Assembly: GCF_009720385.1 (NCBI RefSeq)
Contig: NZ_WARX01000006.1
Location: 310,001-374,000 of the forward strand
Length of the DNA: 64,000 nt
Origin: Catellatospora vulcania
GTDB taxonomy: Bacteria > Actinomycetota > Actinomycetes > Mycobacteriales > Micromonosporaceae
Reading direction: 5' to 3'
Program-made: the position numbers and the translations under genes
Notes under the pieces: generated by a model
Seen by the model: only the letters and a program-made list of their open reading frames with translations
Database searches by the model: none
What the model was told of the DNA's origin: nothing
Shown: positions 15,802 through 25,327 of the stretch, in pieces
Layout of the letters: each line of letters opens with the position of its first letter
Numbering within the stretch: the stretch's first letter is position 1

Positions 15802-17444
15802 CCGTGACCGCACGTCAGGTCGAGATCGGCGTATTCGCCGCGCTGCTGGGCGCCATGCTGGTGCTCGGCTTCTCCGCCGCCCGCTGGCGCCGGCCGCACA
15901 GCCTGCACTCGCTGGAGGAGTGGGGCGTCGGCGGGCGCGCGTTCGGCAACTGGGTCACCTGGTTCCTGCTCGGCGGCAGCATGTACACCGCGTACACCTA
16001 CATCGCGGTGCCCGCCCTGGTGTACGGCGTCGGCGCGGCCGGGTTCTTCGCGGTGCCGTTCGCCATCATCACCGCCCCGCTGGCGTACCTGATCAGCACC
16101 CGTACCTGGTCGGTCTCGCACGCGCACGGCTTCGTCACCTCGGCAGAGTTCACCCGGGCCCGGTTCGGCTCGCGCGGGCTGGCGGCCCTGGTCGCGGTCA
16201 CCGGGATCGTGGCCACCATGCCGTACATCGCGGTGCAGCTGATCGCGCTGCAGGCGATGATGAAGACGCTCGGCGTCACCGGCGAATGGCCGCTGACCGT
16301 GGCCGTCATCCTCGCGTCGATCTGCACCTTCCGGTCCGGGCTGCGCGCGCCGGCCCTGCTGTCCATCGCCAAGGACGTGCTGCTGCTGTGGCTGGTGCTG
16401 GCGATCGTGCTGCTGGTCGCCATGTCCGGCGGCTGGTCGGCGGCGTTCCGCGGGGCCGGCGAGCGCTTCACCAACGACGTCTCCCCCGCCAGCGGGCTGC
16501 TGCTGCCCGAGGGCGGCTGGGTCGGCTACCTCACCCTGGTGCTCGGCTCCGCGCTGGCCATCTTCGCGTACCCGCACGCGCTGACCGGGATCCTGGCCGC
16601 CCGCGACCGGGCCACGGTGCAGCGCAACGCCGCCGCGCTGCCGGTCTACTGCCTGGCGCTGGGGCTGGTCGCGATGCTCGGCTTCTTCGCGATCGGCCAG
16701 GGCGTGCGCCCGGTCGGCGGGGACCTGAACACGGTCGTGCCGCAGCTGTTCCACGAGGTGTTCCCGGCCTGGTGCGCCGGCATCGCGTACGCCGCCGTCG
16801 GTGTCGCCGCCCTCATCCCGGCCGCGGTCATGTCCATCGCCGCCGCGAACCTGTTCACCCGCTCCATCTACCGCGAGTACCTGCGCCCCGGCGCGTCACC
16901 GCGCGAGGAGGCCAGGGTCAGCCGCTGGGTGTCACTGCTGGCCAAGTTCGGCGCGCTGGTCTTCATCCTGGTGCTGGACCCGCAGTTCTCCATCGAGTTC
17001 CAGCTGATCGGCGGCGTCATCGTGCTGCAGACCGTGCCCGCCGTCGTGCTCGGCCTGTGGACCGCCTGGTTCCACCGCTGGGCGCTGGCCGCGGGCCTGC
17101 TCGGCGGCCTCGGCACCGGCCTGCTCCTGCTCTACCTGGTCCCCCAGCGCGCCCCCGACGGCCGCATCCTCAAAGCCCACTTCGGCGGCTCCAACCTCCC
17201 GCTGTCCCAGCTCGGCTTCGACAGCCGCTCGGCCGTCTACACCGGCCTGGTCGCCCTGGCCGTCAACCTGATCATCACGGTCGCCGCCACCCTGCTCCTG
17301 CGCGCCCTGCGCGTCCCCGCCGGCCCCGACGCCACGCACCCCACCGACTACTACGCCGACGCCACCACCACCGCCCCCCGCCACTCCGACGCCCTCCTAG
17401 ACGGCCCCACCCGCCCCCGCGTAGGCGCCCACGCCGCCAGATGA
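15798..17444 (+). CDS. Sodium:solute symporter family transporter
   Basis: Secondary transporter of 548 residues with about 13 hydrophobic segments, the usual SSS size. Recognisable features are EEWGVGGRAFGNWVTWFLLGG at the start of the transport core, YAAVGVAALIPAAVMSIAAAN and the C-terminal IGGVIVLQTVPAVVLGLW. The pairing with DUF3311 is typical of monocarboxylate (acetate/pyruvate, MctP/MctC-like) symporters, so a short organic acid is the best guess. The GTG start overlaps the DUF3311 stop, so the two are coupled. The C-terminal tail is rich in Thr, His and Pro and looks disordered. Confidence 0.9.
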   Translation: MTVTARQVEIGVFAALLGAMLVLGFSAARWRRPHSLHSLEEWGVGGRAFGNWVTWFLLGGSMYTAYTYIAVPALVYGVGAAGFFAVPFAIITAPLAYLISTRTWSVSHAHGFVTSAEFTRARFGSRGLAALVAVTGIVATMPYIAVQLIALQAMMKTLGVTGEWPLTVAVILASICTFRSGLRAPALLSIAKDVLLLWLVLAIVLLVAMSGGWSAAFRGAGERFTNDVSPASGLLLPEGGWVGYLTLVLGSALAIFAYPHALTGILAARDRATVQRNAAALPVYCLALGLVAMLGFFAIGQGVRPVGGDLNTVVPQLFHEVFPAWCAGIAYAAVGVAALIPAAVMSIAAANLFTRSIYREYLRPGASPREEARVSRWVSLLAKFGALVFILVLDPQFSIEFQLIGGVIVLQTVPAVVLGLWTAWFHRWALAAGLLGGLGTGLLLLYLVPQRAPDGRILKAHFGGSNLPLSQLGFDSRSAVYTGLVALAVNLIITVAATLLLRALRVPAGPDATHPTDYYADATTTAPRHSDALLDGPTRPRVGAHAAR

Positions 17445-17458
17445 CCCCCCGCCTGGTC

Positions 17459-17513
17459 GATCATGAACTTATGGCACGGTTCACCGGCGTGTCCCCGCCA
17501 CAACTTCATGATC
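17459..17513. repeat. Palindromic repeat, family B, copy 2
   Basis: GATCATGAACTTATGGCACGG arm paired imperfectly with a CACAACTTCATGATC arm, starting 15 bp after the symporter stop. First of three palindromes packed into the 335-bp gap 17445-17779, which shows no gene. Confidence 0.7.
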
Positions 17514-17544
17514 ACCAACGCCGGCGGCGTCGGTCCGGGGCGAT

Positions 17545-17605
17545 GATCGCCGTTTGAGGTCAAAACCTGTGGCCAGACCGCAGATCATGACCAGAAACAG
17601 CGATC
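17545..17605. repeat. Palindromic repeat, family C, copy 1
   Basis: Imperfect palindrome whose arms read GATCGCCGTTTGAGGTC and, on the other strand, GATCGCTGTTTCTGGTC. A related, stronger copy sits at 37786-37864. It lies between two family B copies. Confidence 0.6.
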
Positions 17606-17635
17606 TATGCGGCGCCACGGGCCGCCCTGCTAGTC

Positions 17636-17690
17636 GATCATGAGGTTAGGGCAGCGACACGCCGTCGAGCCGTGCCATAAGTTCATGATC
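17636..17690. repeat. Palindromic repeat, family B, copy 3
   Basis: Nearly identical to the copy at 7613-7667 (only a few differences over 55 bp, loop included) and in the same orientation. It lies before the convergent end of the transglycosylase-like gene. Confidence 0.75.
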
Positions 17691-17779
17691 GACGAGGGAG
17701 TGCAAGCGCGAACAACTCCGGCCGCACCTGTCCGAGGACGGGCGCGGCCGGAGCTGCGTACTGCGGTCACTGCAATATG

Positions 17780-18535
17780 TCAGGCGGCGTACGGACCCTG
17801 GCCGTACTTGGCCAGGACCAGGTCCGCGGCCAGCTTCTCCCACTTGGCGTAGTGGTTCGGGAAGGCCGAGACCTGCACGGTCTGCGCCGCGTCGGTCAGC
17901 GCCATCTTGTCGTACCCCTCGACGTTCTTCAGGCCGTTGTAGAAGGCCTTCGAGGAGTACACCGGGTCCGTGATCTCGGCCGGGGTGCCCCAGCCGGCCG
18001 ACGGACGCTGCTGGAACAGGCCCAGCGAGTCGTGGTCGTTCATGTCACCGAGGTGACCCAGGTTGTTCAGGGTCGACTCCTGCGCGGCGGTCGCGACCGC
18101 GATCACCCACGCGCGCGGGGGCAGGCCCATCTTCTGGCCGGTCTCGATGATGACCTCCGCGTTGCGCTTCTGCTCCGCGGTGGGCTTGAAAGTCTCCTGG
18201 TATTCCGCTACGGGAGCCGGCATCAGCTGTTGGCGGCTCGGTGCCTTGGCGGCCTGCTCGGCCTTCTTGGCTGCGGCGGGCGCCTTGGTCGCCGGCTTGG
18301 CGACCGGCGCTGCGGCGACTGCCGCGGCCGACTCGGTCTTGGTGGCGGTGGCGGGTGCCGCTGCGGCCCGTGCCACTGCCTTCGCCTCAGGGGCGGTGGC
18401 GGTGGCGGGGCTGGCGCTGGCCGGTGCTCCGGCGATGCCGGTGAGCACTGCCATGCCGGTGGCGGCGAGTACTGCCCGGAAGGACACGCGCTTGAGTGCG
18501 GGCAGGTGCCGTGCCATCAGGTCGACGTTGACCAC
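17780..18535 (-). CDS. Secreted transglycosylase-like peptidoglycan hydrolase
   Basis: Exported protein of 251 residues. A signal peptide with a hydrophobic core at about residues 19-40 (ASA-type cleavage) is followed by a long Ala/Lys/Pro-rich low-complexity linker to about residue 115. The C-terminal lysozyme-like domain contains the probable catalytic glutamate in ATAAQESTLNN, plus DHDSLGLFQQRPSAGWG and PNHYAKWEKLAADL. This architecture is common in actinomycete cell-wall hydrolases. The GTG at 18535 has an AGGG element about ten bases upstream. A long leader (to about 18740) precedes it. Activity is inferred from the family. Confidence 0.8.
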   Translation of the reverse strand: MVNVDLMARHLPALKRVSFRAVLAATGMAVLTGIAGAPASASPATATAPEAKAVARAAAAPATATKTESAAAVAAAPVAKPATKAPAAAKKAEQAAKAPSRQQLMPAPVAEYQETFKPTAEQKRNAEVIIETGQKMGLPPRAWVIAVATAAQESTLNNLGHLGDMNDHDSLGLFQQRPSAGWGTPAEITDPVYSSKAFYNGLKNVEGYDKMALTDAAQTVQVSAFPNHYAKWEKLAADLVLAKYGQGPYAA

Positions 18536-18793
18536 GAGTAGGTCCCTTCGTTGGGATTGCGTACGAGGGGATTCAACCGAGGGAGCATTTCCGGTGTTCC
18601 GGACTTGTACCCTTTGTGGTCCAGGTCTCGCGTTCCCGGTCGCCGACCCTCCGGTAGCCGGGACGAACTACGCAGGTAGCCCCTGACCTGGCCATATCTC
18701 TCGCCGTCAGTACACTGCGCGACGATAAGATAGGCGAAAAGCTGTCATAATTGGCTAATTCGGGCCGCTTGCCGCCCCGCCGGAAGGAGGAGC

Positions 18794-21700
18794 GTGTCAG
18801 CCCGCAAAGTGATGGCCTGGTACGGCGTCTGGATGGCCGTCCTGGCGGCGCTGTTCTACGCACTGCCGAGCTGGCACATCCCGCTGTGGAGTGCGATCGG
18901 CCTGAGCAGCGCCGGCGCGATCGGGTACGGCATGTACCGCTACCGCCCGCGCCGCTGCGCTCCCTGGGTCTGGATCATCGCCGGCCTGCTGCTGCTCTCC
19001 TCGGGCGACACGCTCTACAACGTCATGACCGACGTGCTCGGCCGGGTGAACCCGTTCCCGTCCCCGGCGGACATGCTCTACCTGGCGATGTACCCCGCGG
19101 TCACGATCGGCCTGCTCGGCCTGTCGAAGGCGGGCGCGGCCAGCCGGGACCGCACCGTGCCGCTGGACGCGCTGATCGTCACGGCCGGGCTGGGCCTGCT
19201 CTCGTGGATCTTCCTGATCAGCCCGCAGATCCTCAACCAGGACCTGACCATGAGTCAGCGCCTGGTCTCCGTCGCCTATCCGCTGGGCGACATCCTCATC
19301 CTGGCCACGGTGGGCCGGCTGATCTCCGTGGTGCCGTTCAGCCCCACCGTCGCGCTGCTGACCGTGGGCGCGGTCGGCCTGCTGGCCGCCGACGTCATGT
19401 ACGGCCTGGTCCAGCTGCACGGCTACTGGACCGTCGGGGGCCCCGTCGACCTGGGCTGGATCGTCTTCTACGCCTGCTGGGGGGCTGCCGCGCTGCACCC
19501 TTCGATGGCCGACCTCACCACCCCGCGGGTGGTCAGACCCCGCGAGATGCGCGCGCTGCACCAGGCGCTGCTCACCCTGTTCGTGCTCATCCCGCTCGGG
19601 GTGCTGGTGGTCGGCGTGGGCCAGGGGCGGCTGAAGTACCCGATGGTCATCGTCGCCTTCGTGGTCTGCACGGTCCTGCTGGTGCTGGTCCGCCTGTTCG
19701 GCGTGATCAACAGCTATCGCGGCAACACCATGCGCACCAGCGGCATCCGCGCCAGCAACGCCGCGCTGATGTCCGCGACCACGGTCGAGGGCGTCACCTG
19801 GGCCCTCAAACGCACCGCCGAACGGCTGCTGCCGCCCGGCTCCGACTACCGCGTCGCCATGGTGATGAACGACGGCACCGCACCCGACCTGTTCCACCCC
19901 GCGCCGACCACGATGGGCTCCCGGCTGCGCTTCACCAAGTCGCTGCCCCCGGACATCGCGGCCCAGATGGGCGATTTCGAGATCACCATGATCTGCCCGC
20001 TCGCGCTGGAGGACCGCCCCACCGGCGACCCGCACATCGGCATGCTGCTGATCTCCTCGGACGAGAACGCGCTCAGCTACCTGCAGCTGCCCATGGAGCT
20101 GGTCGCCTCGCAGGCGGCACTGGCCATCGAGCGGATCATGCTCAGCAACGAGATCACCCGGCACAACAGTGAGCAGTACTTCCGCACCCTGGTGCACAAC
20201 ACCTCGGACGTGATCCTGATCCTCGAACCGGACGGCGGGCGCATCCGGTACGCCAGCCCGTCGGCGCCAACCGTCTTCGGCACCGCGGAACTTCCCGGCA
20301 AGAACCTCTCCCAGCTGGTCGACAGCCCGCACCACACCCTGGTGGCAGACCTGTTCCGGCTGGCCGCGGCCGAGGACGACGCGGTCGACACCGCGGACTG
20401 GACCGTGCTGCGCCCCGACGGCACCGCCGTGCAGACCGAGGTCTCCTGCCGGGACCTGCGCGACGAGCCGACCGTCAACGGCCTGGTGGTGACCCTGCGC
20501 GACGTCACCGACCAGCGGCGGATGGAGTCCGAGCTGACCCACCTGGCGTATCACGACTCGCTCACCGGCCTGGCCAACCGGGTGCGCTTCGCCGAGCGCA
20601 TCGGCCAGGCCATCGCCCGCGCCGACGCCGACGGTTCCATCGTCGGGGTGCTCTTCATCGACCTCGACGACTTCAAGGTGGTCAACGACACCCTCGGCCA
20701 CGAGCACGGGGACCGGCTGCTGCGCGCGGTCGGCCAGCGGCTGGCGGCCGTGCTGCGCGCCGACGACGTGGCGGCGCGGCTCGGCGGTGACGAGTTCGCC
20801 GCGCTGATCGAGGGCGCGCCCGACGCGGCCACCATCGACGACGTCGCCGACCGCATCGTGGAGGCGCTGGCCGAGCCGTTCACCATCGACGACCGGCTCG
20901 TCTCCGGCATCGCCAGCATCGGCATCGCCACCAGCGCCGACGCCCGCAGCGCCCCGGAGTTGCTCCGCCAGGCCGACCTGGCGCTGTACGTCGCCAAGGG
21001 CGAGGGCAAGGGCCAGTGGCGCCGCTACCAGCCCGACCTGCACACCGCGATCGTGGAGCGGCTGGAACTGCGCGCCGAGCTGGACCAGGCCATCGCCGGC
21101 AAGGAGTTCACGGTCGAGTTCCAGCCCATCGTCGAGCTGCGCACCGGCGTCACGGCCGGCTACGAGGCGCTGGTGCGGTGGAACCACCCCACCCGCGGCC
21201 GGCTGCTGCCCGGCGAGTTCATCGAGGTCGCCGAGGAGTCCGGGCAGATCGTGGCGATCGGCGACCAGGTGCTGCGGGGCGCCGTGGCCGCCGCGGCGCA
21301 GTGGCAGCGCAAGGCCGGGCCGACCACGGTGCCGTACGTCAGCATCAACGTCTCCGCGCGCCAGTTCCGCACTCCCGGTTTCGTGGCCAGCCTGCACGAG
21401 ACGCTGGCCGAGGAGGGCCTGCCGCCGCAACAGCTCATGCTGGAGATCACCGAGAGCCTGCTGCTGCGCGACGACGACGGGGTCTGGGAGGACCTCACCG
21501 AGCTGCGCACCACCGGCATCCGGGTGGCCATCGACGACTTCGGCACCGGGTACTCCTCGCTGAGCTACCTGCGCCACGTGCCGCTGGACGTCGTGAAGAT
21601 CGACCGGCTGTTCACCAGCACCATCGCCTCGTCGGCGCAGCAGGCCGCGCTCGTCGACGGCATCGTCCGGCTGGCCCACACGCTGGGCCTGCAGGTGATC

Positions 21701-21841
21701 GCCGAGGGCATCGAGCGCACCGTCGAACGCGACCTGCTCTCCCGCATCGGCTGCCGCTACGGCCAGGGCTTCCTGTTCGCCCGCCCGCTCACCAGTGAGC
21801 AGGCCATCAGCTTCATCACCGAGCAGAAGGTGGCCGCATGA
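18794..21841 (+). CDS. Membrane PAS-GGDEF-EAL protein (c-di-GMP metabolism)
   Basis: Large signalling protein of 1015 residues. The N-terminal third (about residues 1-310) holds eight or nine membrane helices. A cytoplasmic GAF-like stretch is followed by a PAS domain near residue 455-580 (FRTLVHNTSDVILILEPDGG). The GGDEF domain carries an intact active-site motif (RLGGDEF near residue 663), and the EAL domain has an intact YEALVRW motif (near 789) and DDFGTGYSSL. Both cyclase and phosphodiesterase activities are therefore possible. The GTG at 18794 follows a GGAAGGAGGAG ribosome site. It lies 22 bp upstream of an aminotransferase gene. Confidence 0.93.
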   Translation: MSARKVMAWYGVWMAVLAALFYALPSWHIPLWSAIGLSSAGAIGYGMYRYRPRRCAPWVWIIAGLLLLSSGDTLYNVMTDVLGRVNPFPSPADMLYLAMYPAVTIGLLGLSKAGAASRDRTVPLDALIVTAGLGLLSWIFLISPQILNQDLTMSQRLVSVAYPLGDILILATVGRLISVVPFSPTVALLTVGAVGLLAADVMYGLVQLHGYWTVGGPVDLGWIVFYACWGAAALHPSMADLTTPRVVRPREMRALHQALLTLFVLIPLGVLVVGVGQGRLKYPMVIVAFVVCTVLLVLVRLFGVINSYRGNTMRTSGIRASNAALMSATTVEGVTWALKRTAERLLPPGSDYRVAMVMNDGTAPDLFHPAPTTMGSRLRFTKSLPPDIAAQMGDFEITMICPLALEDRPTGDPHIGMLLISSDENALSYLQLPMELVASQAALAIERIMLSNEITRHNSEQYFRTLVHNTSDVILILEPDGGRIRYASPSAPTVFGTAELPGKNLSQLVDSPHHTLVADLFRLAAAEDDAVDTADWTVLRPDGTAVQTEVSCRDLRDEPTVNGLVVTLRDVTDQRRMESELTHLAYHDSLTGLANRVRFAERIGQAIARADADGSIVGVLFIDLDDFKVVNDTLGHEHGDRLLRAVGQRLAAVLRADDVAARLGGDEFAALIEGAPDAATIDDVADRIVEALAEPFTIDDRLVSGIASIGIATSADARSAPELLRQADLALYVAKGEGKGQWRRYQPDLHTAIVERLELRAELDQAIAGKEFTVEFQPIVELRTGVTAGYEALVRWNHPTRGRLLPGEFIEVAEESGQIVAIGDQVLRGAVAAAAQWQRKAGPTTVPYVSINVSARQFRTPGFVASLHETLAEEGLPPQQLMLEITESLLLRDDDGVWEDLTELRTTGIRVAIDDFGTGYSSLSYLRHVPLDVVKIDRLFTSTIASSAQQAALVDGIVRLAHTLGLQVIAEGIERTVERDLLSRIGCRYGQGFLFARPLTSEQAISFITEQKVAA

Positions 21842-21863
21842 GCGAGCGCAGCGAGGAGCCGGT

Positions 21864-23114
21864 ATGAAGGTTTCCCCGCACCTGCCGGATGCGCACAAGA
21901 TTCCGTCGACCGACCAGCTCGACCGGCTGCGCGAGCAGACCCCGATGTACGACGCCGTCATCGAGGAGGTCGACGGCCGGCGCATCCGCGTCGGCGACAC
22001 CTGGCTGACCGACTTCGCCTCCTGCAACTACCTCGGCTTCGATCTGGACGAGGAGATCATCACCGCCGGCGAGCGGGCGGTACGCCGCTGGGGCACCCAT
22101 CCGGGCTGGTCACGCCTGCTGGGCAACCCCCGGCTCTACCCGCAGATCGAGGAGCGGCTCACCGAGCTGCTCGGCGCGCCCGACACCCTGGTACTACCGA
22201 CGATCACACACATCCACATGTCGGTGCTGCCCGCGCTGGTCGACGGCGGGGCTGTGTTCGTCGAGGCCAGCGCCCACAAGACGATCTACGACGGCGGCTC
22301 GTACGCCCGCGGGCTCGGCGCGCAGCTGTACCGCTGGCACGCCGACGACCCCGACGAGCTGGTGCGGCTGCTGCGCTCGGCCGACGCCGGCCGTCCCCGC
22401 GTGGTCTGCCTCGACGGCGTGAACAGCATGACCGGCAACATCCCCGACCTGCCCGCGCTGGCGGAGATCTGCCGCGAGTGGGGCGCCCTGCTCTACGTCG
22501 ACGACGCGCACGGCTTCGGCGTGATCGGCGAACGCGACGGCGAAGCCCCCACGCCGTACGGGTCGCGCGGCAACGCGGTGGTGCGCCACTGCGGGCAGAG
22601 CTACGACAACGTGGTGCTCGTCGGCGGGTTCTCCAAGGCGTACTCGGCGCTGCTGGCGTTCGTCGCCGTGCCGACGCGGGTGAAGGAGCACCTGAAGCTG
22701 GCCGCGCCGCCCTACCTCTACTCCGGACCGTCGCCGGTGCACTCGCTGGCGGCGGTGCTGGCCGGGTTCGACGTCAACGAGACCCGCGGCGAGCAGCTGC
22801 GTTTCACACTGCACCGGCTGACGGCCCGGGTGCTGGCGCACATCCGGTCGCTGGGCGTGCACACCCCGAACCGGCACCAGACGCCGGTGATCGAGCTGCC
22901 GCTGTCGCCCGGCTACGACCTGGCCGCGGTGGCGAAGCTGCTGTGGCGGCGCGGCGTCTACGTGACGCTGGCCGCGTACCCGCTGGTGCCCCGGGGGCAG
23001 GTCGGCTTCCGGATCCAGCTCACCTCGGCGCACACCGACGAGCACGTCGACCAGCTCAACAGCGTGCTGACCGAGCTGAACGGACACGGCGCGCTCCGCC
23101 GCGCCCTCGCCTGA
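21864..23114 (+). CDS. PLP-dependent acyltransferase/aminotransferase (AONS-like)
   Basis: Fold-type I PLP enzyme of 416 residues in the alpha-oxoamine synthase group (8-amino-7-oxononanoate synthase, 2-amino-3-ketobutyrate ligase, serine palmitoyltransferase). These condense an amino acid with an acyl-CoA. The PLP lysine is in VLVGGFSKAYSALLAF, and the cofactor aspartate is in YVDDAHGFGVIGE. The ATG at 21864 has a GAGGAG ribosome site and lies 22 bp after the GGDEF-EAL stop. No biotin or sphingolipid genes adjoin, so the product is unknown; a lipid-type amino ketone is possible. Confidence 0.88.
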   Translation: MKVSPHLPDAHKIPSTDQLDRLREQTPMYDAVIEEVDGRRIRVGDTWLTDFASCNYLGFDLDEEIITAGERAVRRWGTHPGWSRLLGNPRLYPQIEERLTELLGAPDTLVLPTITHIHMSVLPALVDGGAVFVEASAHKTIYDGGSYARGLGAQLYRWHADDPDELVRLLRSADAGRPRVVCLDGVNSMTGNIPDLPALAEICREWGALLYVDDAHGFGVIGERDGEAPTPYGSRGNAVVRHCGQSYDNVVLVGGFSKAYSALLAFVAVPTRVKEHLKLAAPPYLYSGPSPVHSLAAVLAGFDVNETRGEQLRFTLHRLTARVLAHIRSLGVHTPNRHQTPVIELPLSPGYDLAAVAKLLWRRGVYVTLAAYPLVPRGQVGFRIQLTSAHTDEHVDQLNSVLTELNGHGALRRALA

Positions 23115-23147
23115 GCAGCCTCGCCGGCACCACCGCCGGGCTGCGGA

Positions 23148-24152
<1,005 letters not shown>

Positions 24153-24239
24153 GAGCGGCGAGCGTAGAGGATCAACGCAAGGCGCGCGGTCCCGCGAACC
24201 GATGTGCCGAGACCCGGCGGCCCGGGGCAGGATGGACGG

Positions 24240-24734
24240 ATGAGCGTTGCCCCCGATCGTGACCGTGACGGCTCGGGCCGGGCGCGCAACGCCCGACCCC
24301 GCGACGAGCTGGGCCGACCGCTGCCCCGAGGCGCGGCAGGCGTGCCGACCACTCCGGACGAACTGCGGCTGCCGCCGGACGAGGCGCTCGCACAGGCGCA
24401 GCGACTGCTCGCCGAGGGCCGCGCGTTCCACGCGCACGAGGTGCTGGAAGGCGCGTGGAAGGCCGCGCCCGAACCGGAGCGCGAACTGTGGCGCGGTCTC
24501 GCCCAGCTGGCGGTCGGTCTCACCCACGCCCGCCGCGGCAACGCGACCGGCGCGGCCAGGCTGCTGGGACGCGCCGCCGACCGCATCGAGGAGTACGCGG
24601 CAGCACCGCCGCACGGCGTCGCGGTCACCGGCCTGGTGGCCTGGTCCCGGGCGCTGGCCACCCGCATTCAGCAGGACGGCCTGGCCCGCCTCGAACCGGG
24701 CGCGCTGGTCCCCCGCCTGCGCGACGGGCGGTGA
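24240..24734 (+). CDS. DUF309 family protein
   Basis: Protein of 164 residues. The C-terminal part is a compact helical DUF309 domain recognised by FHAHEVLEGAWKAAPEPERE and LWRGLAQLAVGLTHARRGN. The first 50 residues are charged and probably disordered. The ATG at 24240 was chosen; it is divergent from the cyclophilin gene, whose start is 88 bp away, and there is no clear Shine-Dalgarno. The function of DUF309 is not known. The gene ends 10 bp before the convergent DUF1851-like gene. Confidence 0.82.
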   Translation: MSVAPDRDRDGSGRARNARPRDELGRPLPRGAAGVPTTPDELRLPPDEALAQAQRLLAEGRAFHAHEVLEGAWKAAPEPERELWRGLAQLAVGLTHARRGNATGAARLLGRAADRIEEYAAAPPHGVAVTGLVAWSRALATRIQQDGLARLEPGALVPRLRDGR

Positions 24735-24744
24735 CCCGGGCGGG

Positions 24745-25203
24745 TCAGCCGAGCGTGATACCGGTGACCGAGGCGCCCGGTGGCAGGTCGCGGACCTGTT
24801 CGTGGATCTGGCCGGCGATGTTCACCGCGACGACGAAACTCTCCACGACGACGGACTCGACGGTCACGCCTCCGCCGATGACCGGCGGCGGCATGAACGT
24901 GTACACCTGATCCGGCCCGAGTTCCAGACCCCGGGCCTGCGCCTGCGCCGCCAGCCCGCCCAGCAGGTAGCGATCCTGCCCCTGCTCGGCGGACAGGTCG
25001 AGGGCCAGCTCGTCGGCCGAGGCCCAGACCCGGGTCAGGGCGCCCTCGATGGTGTCGAGATACCAGCAGCCGTCCTTGCCGGCCAGGAACACGTCGCCGA
25101 ACAGCGAGGTGAACAGCGGCTTCCTGCCCTCGAGCCCGAGCCACGCCCAGGAGTCGAGGGCCTGGGCGTACTGCTGCTCGCTGAACGTCTTGGTGAACCG
25201 CAT
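24745..25203 (-). CDS. DUF1851-like (T6SS immunity Tdi1-like) domain protein
   Basis: Protein of 152 residues with no signal peptide. The central sequence SLFGDVFLAGKDGCWYLDTIEGALTRVWAS resembles DUF1851 domains, which occur in Tdi1-type immunity proteins and in stand-alone proteins of unknown role. No toxin gene adjoins, so an immunity function is not supported here. It is convergent with the DUF309 gene, and a family E palindrome lies upstream of its start. The domain call is from memory of the family pattern and is moderately confident. Confidence 0.6.
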   Translation of the reverse strand: MRFTKTFSEQQYAQALDSWAWLGLEGRKPLFTSLFGDVFLAGKDGCWYLDTIEGALTRVWASADELALDLSAEQGQDRYLLGGLAAQAQARGLELGPDQVYTFMPPPVIGGGVTVESVVVESFVVAVNIAGQIHEQVRDLPPGASVTGITLG

Positions 25204-25249
25204 CCCCGCAGTATGCCCGAGCCATCGGCAGCCCGGCCCACGGCCCGGC

Positions 25250-25314
25250 CTGCGGTTTCGGGGGGAACTGCGGCTTCCGGGGCCTGCGGTGCGGCGGCTT
25301 CGGCGAAACTGCAG
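25250..25314. repeat. Palindromic repeat, family E, copy 2 (degenerate)
   Basis: Arms CTGCGGTTTCGG and CGAAACTGCAG, related to the copy at 12864-12939 but with more mismatches. It lies between two divergent genes, so it is not a terminator of either. Confidence 0.5.
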
Positions 25315-25327
25315 TACCGTCTCGGCC

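Noticed and set aside
18797-22027. A 1076-codon minus-strand frame over the GGDEF-EAL gene.
   Set aside because: Shadow frame; no family features, whereas the plus strand has intact GGDEF and EAL motifs.
24745-25203. The DUF1851-like protein taken as half of a toxin-immunity pair.
   Set aside because: No candidate toxin or secretion gene lies next to it.
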